A stretch of DNA of 64,000 bases from positions 166,762,689 to 166,826,688 of the forward strand of contig NC_058523.1 in assembly GCF_904849725.1 (NCBI RefSeq). Reading direction: 5' to 3'. A model generated the notes under the pieces. The model did no database searches. It saw only the letters and a program-made list of their open reading frames with translations, and was not told the DNA's origin. This document shows, in pieces, positions 52,353-62,092 of the stretch; within the stretch, counting starts at the first letter, position 1, and the number at the start of each line of letters is the position of its first letter. The position numbers were made by a program, and so were the translations under genes. Source of the stretch: Hordeum vulgare subsp. vulgare. Its lineage: Eukaryota; Streptophyta; Magnoliopsida; Poales; Poaceae.

Positions 52353-55300
52353 TGTGGGGACCCCGACTTACAAGTCGAGATCGCCCATGATCGTGCTCAG
52401 TGATCCCAGAGATCAATGCTCACCGCACACACATATACTGAATAATAAGAGTCTTACATCCAAGTACCGAATTATTACATCACATGACCGAAAGGTCAAG
52501 TTCACAAGGTTGGGGCTAAGCGGGTGCCTATGCCATCAAGCCTACACCGACAGGCCTAGTTCGCAGGGGCGTCTCTGAAGACGTACTCATCTCCAAACTC
52601 CAGTCCTTCCAAGTCTGGTCAATAATATAACCAGTGGCAAGCCAATGAGTACTTTTGAATGTACTCACAAACAACCCATGATATGAACAACGAACGTGAA
52701 GGATAACAATATTATGTATCTTTTGTGTAACTCATCTTGGTGGAATCATCATGAATATGCATCAAGTTAAAGAATTACTTTTTAAGAACAGGTTGCAGAT
52801 ATCAATATATCTGTCGAGGTTTGAACCATCCAGGTTCACCCTATATGCCAAGTCACCAAACTTGGCCATATCAAAACTTTCATAATAACACATTTTTTTA
52901 TCACCACTCACACACGCTTGGTTTATGCGGAAACGACTGGACGTAGTTTAAGAAGGATTACCCAACTGTCCTTGACCGTGGACACGACTATTCGAATAGT
53001 TTTACACTCTACAGAGGTAGTACGCTGGACCCCAGAGATCCGGGAAACTTCCGTGTCATCCATGACTCGCGGTATATAACATACCCGAGGTAAGTACCCG
53101 ATCAATGCCTTTCCCTTGACAATACTAGACAAAGAGGTCCACTCGATTGGTACCTAGCCCACATTTTGTACGTCTTACGAGCACCAACTCTGGACAGTAT
53201 CAACCATGCGGGCGGAGACCAACAGTGTGCTTGGAACTCATAAAAATGGCATAGTCGTCCTACCTGGCACGACCCCATCACGAGAGTGACCACACATCAC
53301 TCCCGCCACTAGTAATGTGGCTCTTTACTAGCACCGACCAGAGTAATCAACATAGCCCCGTCCCATAAGGGGTAACGAGGTCGTACTTGTAAGGTTGGGA
53401 CGGTCGACACATCATAAATCTAATCCCATTTCGGAAACCATACTCAATCAAAATACCCGGTGCACCACTTCACCAAAAGTGGCCACCTAACTCATCGTCA
53501 CCCTCAGGCATTAGTGGCACCTGATGGGGTTTTCATAAACTCTTGATTTACAACAACAATACTCTCATGCTATTATTCTAGCATTACTTGTCAACATGAT
53601 AATAGCGTGATCCTCAAGGGGTAGGATCAAGCTCAATGCATGTGCTCTGGAGGAGCCATCGGTAACATCACATCAAATGATTTACCGGCACTTATGATCA
53701 TATGCAACAGGAATACTTGCTTTTAACATGCAATCATAACATATGCTCAGTCATGGTCAAAGGGTTGCTTGCCTTGGTCTGCTTGGTATCCAGGGTCTTC
53801 GAGGTCTTCCGCTCCGATTCCCTCGTCACAAGGATTTTCTATCGTCGTAAAAAGAATAAATAAGAAATAGCTCACTCAAAAACAGATCACAAAGTTATTT
53901 TTAAAATGTTCTATATTACTGATAAATCTAAGTTGTTATTATTTTAAATATTTGCCTCTGCTTCTAAAGAAGGAACTTTTTTAAAATCAACCAAAGAGAA
54001 GCAAAACTATTCCAATTTAGTCCTTTTTATTATTGTAAAACAGAATAGTTGTCTAAAAATTCATCCATTGGTCTCATTAAATACTACATATTTTTAGAAG
54101 AATACCAGTGGAAAAATTATATTTTTACACTCGTTAAATATTTTGATAAAAATCTTAGAAATCAGTTTTTAAAAATAAAAATAAAATGGGTTAAGCCCTT
54201 GGCCTGGCTTGGCCTGGAGCTGGGCGCCCAAGGCCAGCCGACAGCCTACCAAAGCGCACGCACCGTCAGGTTTGAACCTGATGTGCAGGGCCGTGCGATC
54301 AGTGGCTGCGGGCAGCGCGGGAGAGGAGGCTGGGCCACCGACAGGTGGGGCACACCTGTCGGGGTCGTCTCCTATCTCTGGCGAGAGAGGAGGAGGAGCA
54401 CGCCGGCGAGCTTTCTGACGTCCTCAAGCCACACCAAGGACGGGAATGGGTTCGGCATGACGCCGCCTACCTACCGATGGTCGGAACAGCGACGAAGAGG
54501 CGGGGGTTCACCAACGACGAGAAGGCCACGGCGGTGGAGTTTCGGGAGGTAGTCGAGGAGGTAGCTAGGGGCACGGAAATGCTTGGGCGAGTTGGGGGAA
54601 GCTTCCTGGGTTGAGGGGATCCGTTTGGTCGGTCGAGGGACGCAGGAGCCGTCGTGTAGCCGGAGATCGACCGAAGCTCCGAGACGGAGGAGCCTCGGTC
54701 GATCTCGAGCACCGGGGCTCTACTGGATTGCTGTGGTGACTAAGGCGGTTCTAGTGGTCGTGGTGAAGCTATTTGAGGCGTGCAGGAGCGAGGGGGTTGG
54801 GCTATAAATAGGCCCGCGACGGTGAGCTGATTCGGGAGCGCCGGTGACTCACCGTGGCGCGCATGGGTGTGCAGGGAGGAGTTGGTGTCGAAACCACGGT
54901 CTTAGGACGTGGTTTTGGACCACCAGAACCATCTGCAATAGAGGGAGAGAGAGAGGAGTCGAGCATCCGTGGCCGCGCAACCTTGGCCAGTTCTGGTGCG
55001 CAGGCATGCGTCGTACAAGCTCTAGCGCGGGAGAGGAGGGCCCGTGAGGGTTGCTCGACGCAGAGGGGTTGTCGGGGAAGAGGTTGGACACCTCGGCGGA
55101 GGGTGGAATTGGCTGAGGGCATCGCCCCCACCTCGGTGCCTTCCTGTAGTGCGCCCAGAGTGCAGTTTCGGCATGCCACGGCATGCTGGTGCGCTCTAAG
55201 GCACTTTGGACGTGTCTAACATGTCCTGGCACTGGCTGGGAGTGTGGCTAGCCATTTGGGTTTCGTGGAAGCTTTGACTGGTCAAGGGAGACAAGAAATA

Positions 55301-56426
55301 CTAGTGCTGTCAGCCTTGAAGTGAAGCTTAGATTGGGGTTTTTGGCATTTCCACTTTGAACAAGAGGCATTGATACTGGCCACCTAATCTATGAGTTTGG
55401 AGCAAAGGGGTTGGGTTTAGCTGTGGCTAAGATGGCTTTCCCCCCTGTCAGAAGGTGCTCAACACTGGTTTCAGGGGGTTTTACCCCACCACTGGTGTTG
55501 CAACTTAACAGGTATGGGTTTGGTGCTAAAACATGGGGTTTCACCAAGTTTGAGCTCCATTGGACAAGTTTAGCTTTGTAAACTTGAAAACACCACCATT
55601 TGACCACATATGTTTCTTCCAAAGAGAGTGTGGGTAAAGTTCGTCCCACAAATCCCATTTTTTGTGTGGAACCCTCATTTGAGGTATTAGGCACTCCTGC
55701 AAAGTTTCAGCATCATAGGACAAACTTTGCTATGTAGAGTTGCTCTAACTCCAATGTGGACAGAAGGGGTTTTAGGGTTATTTGGGGTCCTTAATCACCT
55801 TGGATCAAGGTGATTCTTTATGTGGACACCAAATATGGCTTAGGGATACCACTGGAATTTTCTAGGATTTTATTGAGAATATTTCCTTTGGAAATATTTC
55901 AAAAGGTCAAAAGAGACATAAATGGTTTTCAGGGTTTTACTCAAATAACATTAGTATAAATAGGGGTTAAAAATCTTATGTATGGAAAATATATGTCCTT
56001 CTGATCATCTCCAAATTTAATCAGATTTTTCTAAGGCAGAAAAGTATTTTTCCATGTAGGAATACCAATTCTGGCCTCAGAAATGGACATGCAAATAAAT
56101 TAGGAAAACAATTCTAAAAATAATTATTTTTGGGGTTTTGGGTTATAGAAATAAATTAAAATCAGATCACCAACTTTGGGTAGAAGCAAATCTTGCCATC
56201 AAGGGCATGTAGTGCAACTCAAAGTTGGGTTTGTAACTTAACCAGAATTAAGAATAGGGTTTTTGGAAACAACTCAATATTGAAAATGGGGGTTTTTATC
56301 ATCACATGATCAAACACACAAGCATACCATGACAATCATGGCATTCACATCATTTGTTTGAAAAAGTTTGAACAAGCTCAATTTTTTTGCATACAGAGAA
56401 AATGATAGTAAAAACATGGTATGACA
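52353..56426 (-). repeat. Probable solo LTR of a long-LTR Gypsy
   Basis: This is about 4.07 kb between TGTGGGGACC (52353) and ATGACA (56426), inserted in Copia gag. It is flanked by AAAGG (52348-52352) and AAAGA (56427-56431), a target duplication with one difference. There is no gag or pol. Its first kilobase is colinear with the chromodomain Gypsy LTR at 1618-4015: CCG.GGACACG, a palindrome and ACTCT.CAGAGGT lie 634 bp inside the edge here and 601 bp there, so the orientation is minus. GC-rich text at 54200-55200 and a TATA-like CTATAAATAG at about 54802 would be U3/R. Frames there (for example 54049-54552, 54849-55232) are on both strands and not convincing. Confidence 0.65.
52987..53000. 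promoter_or_regulatory. Conserved palindrome in the solo LTR
   Basis: ACTATTCGAATAGT is a perfect 14 bp palindrome at the position of CTAATCATGATTAG in the other Gypsy LTRs (2219-2232, 10107-10120). Its flanks are conserved but its arms differ in a paired way. The function is unknown. Confidence 0.6.
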
Positions 56427-57435
56427 AAAGAGAGATATGTGTGGACCAAGCTTCTCTAGACCTCGTGCGCTGAAGGCCAAAGCAATTTCCTCATATGAAG
56501 AAGAAGACTCAGATTGCCGCATTGGTGATCATTAAGAACTTGGACAGGAGCTTGCAATGCTCGTGAGGAAATTCCAGAAGTTTACAAGATGTGGCCAGTT
56601 TGGTAAATCTTCAAGAAGAGACATGAGGAAATCAGAATCTTCATCTGAGGACTACAAGAAAAGAACCTGCCATAAATGCAAGAAATTAGGTCACTATATT
56701 GCTGATTGTCCTCGCTGGGTGAAGGAATCAAAGAAGAAGAAATACAATGATGAAAGTTCTGATGAGTCGAAGAAAAAGAAGAAATCTTCAAAATCCTCAT
56801 CCTCAAAGTCCTCATCGCACAAGAAGACTAGTTTCAGAAAGGCTCGGGCACTCATTGGCAAGGAAATGGATTCTGAGGAAGAATCTGAGGAATGTGATCA
56901 AGAGGAAGGTTCTGAAGAAGACTCAGAGTCTGGTGTGGCAAGTCTTGCACTGGCTACCACATTCGTCAGCAAGTCAATCTTCAACCTTGAAGAATACGAC
57001 AACGCCATCCACACTGATCACTATGCTGAGGACTTCGCTCCAACCTATTGCTTCATGGCAAAAGGTTCAAAGGTACCGAATGACACTTCCTCCTCAGATT
57101 CAAGTGACTGTCAACCTGATGACTATAAAAAACCTAGTTACAATAAACTTGCCAACATTGCAACTAAACAACAAACTGCCCTTCAAAAGCTTCAAAAAGT
57201 GCTAGACAGAAGCGATGACCTGTTGAATGATGAAATGAATCTTACCCAAATCCTCACTGAACATATGAAAAGTCTTCAGTCCAGATTTGGTAATTTTCAA
57301 GATCGTCATGGCACACTCTTGGCTCATCATGAGAAACTTTCCTATGAATTTCTTCAAAGGAAACATGATCTTGAGAAGCTGAGGATGTCTCGTGATGATA
57401 TTCGAATGGAAAACTATTCATTACTTGGTCAATAG
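56427..57435 (+). pseudogene. SIRE-like Copia gag, C-terminal part with zinc knuckle
   Basis: Gag resumes after the solo LTR with SRPRALKAKAISSYEEEDSD. A stop lies near 56533, then LAMLVRKFQKFTRCGQFGKS, the zinc knuckle CHKCKKLGHYIADC at about 56672-56710, a Lys/Ser-rich stretch (KKKKKSSKSSSSKSS) and an acidic region. A coiled-coil-like end (LQKLQKVLDRSDDLLNDEMN) reaches a stop at 57433-57435. The frame is open over 292 codons from 56557. Confidence 0.87.
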
Positions 57436-58545
57436 ATCAGTGTTGCTCAGGTTGAATTGATTCCACCATGTCTCAAATGCATCCAACGTGAAACTGCCAA
57501 TTCTTCACCAGAATCATCAAATGTGGTATAAACTTCCTCACTTGAGGAAACCACAAATGTTACTGACGAAACTGCACGGCTGAAGGAATTGTATGTGGCA
57601 GGCATGTACAAAAGTCTCAAAGGGCGTCAAACCCTTTGTGATGTGCTCAAAAACAGATATTGATCAGGAACCCGAGGAAAAAAGGAATTGCCTTTGAGAG
57701 GAAGTTGAATGCTGATGGATCATACTGGAAACCTGAGTAGTATCCCAAAAGCTCATGGGTTGCTGCTAAAGGACCTCCTATTGATCCATCCAATATAATA
57801 GGCTTTGCAGTGAATTATCCTATTCCTCACATGAGTCAGTTGACTCCAACTATAAACTGTTCAAAAATCAATCTCGTGAAGTATTTGCTCGATATGTCGG
57901 AACTAACTGCCGGAATGGACCACCCCTCAGGAAAATCTGGGTCCTCAAAAGCTGCTTGGAAAACCTTCAGGTGAATGTCCTTATGACACCACCAGTGAAG
58001 AACCAGAACTCCACATCAAATTCCTCAGGTGTACCAAAGTCTTCAAGAGGATCAAAATCCTCAACTCGTCAAAACTATGCTCGTACTCGTGCTAATGCTT
58101 CTCATATGCAGGGAAATTACAAGGGATGTGAATATGAGCATTACTCCTCAAATCATTATGTTCATAAATCCTCAAAGAACTTCTGTGCCTATTCATTCGA
58201 GTACTCTAACCCCCCTACTATGAAGATAAGTGCATTAGCTTCAATGCCCCTTTCTCATATGGTGCTCGTAGGATGATGAACTCTTTGCCACCCCTTCAGA
58301 TGTGGGAGGTGAAGAAATTGAACTAATCACTTCTGCAGGTCAGGTCTCCAGATGAAAATCATCATCTGAAGAATTTGCTGGAGACCTGAGGAAAATGCTT
58401 GATTGAACGCAAGCTAAAATTGATGAAATGATAACATTTCACACGTCCTCAAATTTACTATTTATGATGAAATTCCTATGTGATGAAATTGATATCGTAT
58501 TCTTCAAGTTTGAAGCATATGAGATGGTAAATTGTACTAATTCAT
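57436..58545 (+). pseudogene. Decayed gag-protease linker of the SIRE-like Copia
   Basis: Fragments of the long gag C-terminus found in this group remain in shifting frames (TARLKELYVAGMYKSLKGRQ, then a Ser/Asn-rich stretch at 57956-58276). Stops occur every 20-60 codons. No other gene is seen. Confidence 0.6.
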
Positions 58546-59073
58546 CTGCAGGATGACAAACCCAAGAGTACTGAGTGGGTTCTTGATAGTGGCTGCACAC
58601 ACCACATGACTGGTGATAAAAGCTTGCTGATGAATATGCCACTCACTCCATCACCAATGAAGCAAATCACTTATGCTAACAAAGGTAAAAGCAAGGTATT
58701 GGGACTTGGCAAGGTGGCTATTTCCAAGGACAGGTACATGGACAAAGTGATGCTTGTCGAATCCCTTGGGTTTAACGTCATGTCAGTCTCAATGCTTCGT
58801 GATCTTGATATGGTCCTTATCTTTGGAGAATATAGATGTGTAGTCATCATGGAATTTGACAGATCCAAAGTCGTCGAAGGTGTTAGAAGAGGAGATTTGT
58901 ATATTGTTGACTTTTCTACAGGTCCTCAACCAGCCACATGCTTACTAGCAAAAACCTCAGAAGGCTGGCTATGGCATCGAAGACTTGGTCATGAAGGCAT
59001 GAGGAATTTGCACACGCTAGCAAAGAAGAAACATGTCATTGGCATCGAATCAGTCAAATTCCTCAACGAGCAC
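58546..59073 (+). pseudogene. SIRE-like Copia protease and pre-integrase domain
   Basis: The frame reads TEWVLDSGCTHHMTGDKSLL with the aspartic protease motif DSG, then the region YMDKVMLVESLGFNVMSVSM, then the GAG-pre-integrase motif WLWHRRLGHEGMRNLHTLAK with KKKHVIGIESVKF. After this the text jumps into integrase beyond its first catalytic Asp, in another frame (see finding on the deletion near 59065-59075). The frame ends at 59103. Confidence 0.88.
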
Positions 59074-59640
59074 GAAGACCTGGGTGCATATCATTCTGTA
59101 TAAAACTGAAGTGCAGGAAGTATTCAAACGATTTTCCTCAAGGGCCTTGACGAACTTCGGCGTCAAGATCAAACACATCAGGAGTGATAATGGGACAGAA
59201 TTCAAAAACACACTGGTCTTGATGCTTATCTTGATGAACTTGGTATTACTCACAAATTATCTACTCCTTATACTCCTCAATAGAATGACATCGTTGAAAG
59301 AAAGAACAGGACTCTGGTTGAAATGGCATGGAGTATGCTTGAAGAATATCAGACTCCTCGTCGTTTCTGAACTGAAGCAATAAACACTGCTTGCCACATC
59401 ATCAACAAGGTATATCTTCACAAATTCCTCAAGAAAACCTCATATGAACTCCTCACTGAAAAGAAACCCAATGTAAGTTATTTCAAAGTCTTCGGTGCAA
59501 AATGCTGGATTAGAGATCCTCACCATAGCTTAAAATTTGCACCTAAAGCACATGAGGGTTTTATGCTCGGTTACGGAAAGGACTCACAGACCTAGAGAGT
59601 CTTTAACACCTATCACAACAAGGATGTTGAAACTGTAGAT
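59074..59640 (+). pseudogene. SIRE-like Copia integrase, 5'-deleted
   Basis: It begins KTWVHIILYKTEVQEVFKRF, then VKIKHIRSDNGTEFKNT with the second catalytic Asp, then (frame shifted) ERKNRTLVEMAWSMLEEYQT with the Glu. The tail is LTEKKPNVSYFKVFGAKCWI and RVFNTYHNKDVETVDVR. The zinc finger and first Asp (the DLFGP region) are missing. Stops follow PYTPQ, PRRF and KDSQT. Confidence 0.85.
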
Positions 59641-60845
59641 GTGCGGATCGATGAAACTAATGGCTCGCAAAGAGAGAAATTGCCTCCTGATCCACATCAA
59701 TTATCTCATGAGGAAGCAATCAAGTTCAAAGCTACTGAAGACATTGCTCGTACTAAGGAAATTGCTGAAGAAATCATCCCCAACACTAATGAAATTCAAG
59801 AAAATGCTCCTGAGGAAATTGCTCCAGAACAAATTCCTCAGTCCAGACGAAATCCTCAACCAGCTCATCTGAGGATTGCAAATGAAGTAGAACTTGACAA
59901 AATCCTCGATGACATCAACGCACCAGGTCCTCTCACTCGCTCAAAAGCTTCATACTTAGTTAACTTTTGTGGGCATTCTTCTTTTGTGTCTATCACAGAA
60001 CCCTCAAAAGATGTTGAGGCTTTCATGGAACCTGAGTGGAATCAAGCCATGCAAGATGAACTTCTTCAATTCAAGCTGAATGACGTGTGGGAGCTCATCA
60101 AACGACGAGATCCTCGCAAGCACAATATCATCGGCACCAAGTGGATTTTCCTAAACAACCAAGATGAGGATGGTCAAGTGGTGAGGAATAAGGCACGACT
60201 TGTAGCCCAAGTCTACACACTGGTTGAAGGAATTGATTTCGATGAAACTTTTGCACCTGTAGCTAGACTTAAAGCTATACAAATTTTACTTGCTTATGCT
60301 AATAATCATAACATTACTTTATATCAAATGGATGTGAGAAGTGCATTCCTCAATGGTAAGCTTGAGGAAGAAGTATATGTTCCTCAGCCCCCATGTTTTG
60401 AGGATCCGAAGAATCCAGACAAAGTCTTCAGACTCAAAAGGGAACTCTATGGCCTCAAGCAAGCCCCTCGGGCGTGGTATGATACATTGAAGGAATTCCT
60501 CATGAAGAAAAGCTTCAAAACTGGTTCACTCGATCCAACTCTTTTCACAAAATCCTATGACAATGAACTATTTGTGTGCCAAATATATGTCAATGACATC
60601 ATATTTGGTTGTACTGACAAACGTTACAGTGATGAATTTGCTCATATGATGAGTGAAGAATATCAAATGTCTATGACGGGGGAGCTGAAATTCTTCTTAA
60701 GACCTCAGATTCGTCAATACGCAATGGCATCTTCATATCACAGGAGAAATACCTCAAGGATGTTGTGAGGAAATTCGACATGCATGAATGCAAAGGCGCC
60801 AAGACTCCCATTCCTACCAACGACCACCTCTGCACTGACGAAAAT
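59641..60845 (+). pseudogene. SIRE-like Copia reverse transcriptase
   Basis: A 375-codon open frame covers the linker and most of RT: WELIKRRDPRKHNIIGTKWI, GIDFDETFAPVARLKAIQIL, QMDVRSAFLNGKLEEEVYV, LYGLKQAPRAWYD. The catalytic box reads YVNDI in place of YVDDI (AAT at 60592-60594, one G to A change), which should inactivate the enzyme. A frameshift near 60723 leads to QEKYLKDVVRKFDMHECKG and ends at CTDENG (about 60845); the RNase H that should follow is missing. Confidence 0.92.
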
Positions 60846-61484
60846 GGTTATACGATGGGTTACAAGACTCACATCCTAACTTATACGATGTACATCCTAA
60901 CCCTACGACAATTGTACGCGGCTCCTGAAATCATCATTCTTATACGATGGGTTCTGCCACCACCCAACTTTGAAATTCTTCTACCTGTTTTTCTTCAAAG
61001 TTAAAATTCATCAACCTGACGTTTTGTCACAAAATCCTCAAGTTTCAAATTCTTCAAAATCTTCAAAACACTCGATGATTTTCATTTGCCTAGATATATA
61101 TATATAGGCTGAGATTTGAAAGTCCTCAACAACATTCACTTATAGCTATTTCTTCAGTTTGATATTTCATCTAAGTGAATGTGATCGGATCCGACTCCCC
61201 TCTATGCTATACTCAGCCCAGTCTATTCAATTCTTCATATGCGTTCTACTTGAAACTTGTCCAAAATCCTTACCGCGTCCTTGTCACGTGAGGATTTTGC
61301 AACAAAATCCTCAAATCTTCAAAAATGAATTTTATATTGTTACACAGTAACTGAACCCCACTTCCCACGATAAGATAAGCACGATCTCCACCACTTTAAT
61401 CTTAGGCTCCACGCGTCGTGCGGAGACAAACAGGCAAGGGCAGTTCGGTCCTAAAGATTCGCAAGAACAGTTTTCCACCTGAGC
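60846..61484 (+). other. Spacer between SIRE-like pol and the extra gene
   Basis: RNase H is absent. A short imperfect repeat TATACGATG(GG or TA) with CATCCTAAC occurs near 60850-60900 and again at 60941. A (TA)n run lies near 61093-61104. AAATCCTCAA and AAATTCTTCAA motifs are frequent. On position, this could contain an upstream promoter region for the extra gene. Confidence 0.5.
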
Positions 61485-61492
61485 TATAAATA
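61485..61492 (+). promoter_or_regulatory. Internal TATA box upstream of the extra gene
   Basis: GAGCTATAAATAGGTCC is followed by a C/T-rich, GC-richer leader at 61500-61700 (CTCTCTTCATCTCTCCGCTC), an arrangement like a plant core promoter. It lies 608 bp upstream of the ATG at 62093. Splicing in the leader is likely because CACAG precedes the ATG closely. Confidence 0.6.
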
Positions 61493-62092
61493 GGTCCTTA
61501 CGCCCCTCAGTTAAAACCATTCGTCCTCTCTTCATCTCTCCGCTCGAGCTCAAACCTAGCGCCACCGCTAGCAATCTCGTCACCGGTGAGGAACAGCTTC
61601 ACCGCCTCGCCCTCGCTGTCGCCGATCTCAGACCGGAAGCGGAATATTATCCTTCGCTGCTGCCGTAGGTGTCTTCTGCCGCCAAGTTAGGGCGTAGCAG
61701 ACCTGAACCGAAGAGCTTCTCACTTTTACTTCCTCTTCTATTCGTGTTCTTCGCTCATGGTAATTAAGATCTTATTTTACAGCCCCTGTTGATCTATTAC
61801 TTCACTTTAGATTCGCGAAATCTGTTTTTCCTCAGTGTCTGTCAGCCTCGCACACTCAATCATCAAACACTTGATGAATTTCACTAAGCCACTCAAATTC
61901 TTCATGAGATTCCTCAGTTGTGTAAATTCTCGAACCTGCACAATTCTGGAACCTAATATCAGAAAGCTTAGTCGAATTCCTCAACCCACTGGTCAAATTC
62001 CTCAACTTCAAAACATTTCAATTTCTTGAAATTTGAGAGCCAATTTGACCACTCCAAATTCCTCGCACCCATACTCTGGTCACAGGTACAAA

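Noticed and set aside
54049..55232. Several long frames on both strands in GC-rich sequence
   Set aside because: They overlap in many frames, lack recognisable domains and lie inside the probable solo LTR; high GC explains the scarcity of stops.
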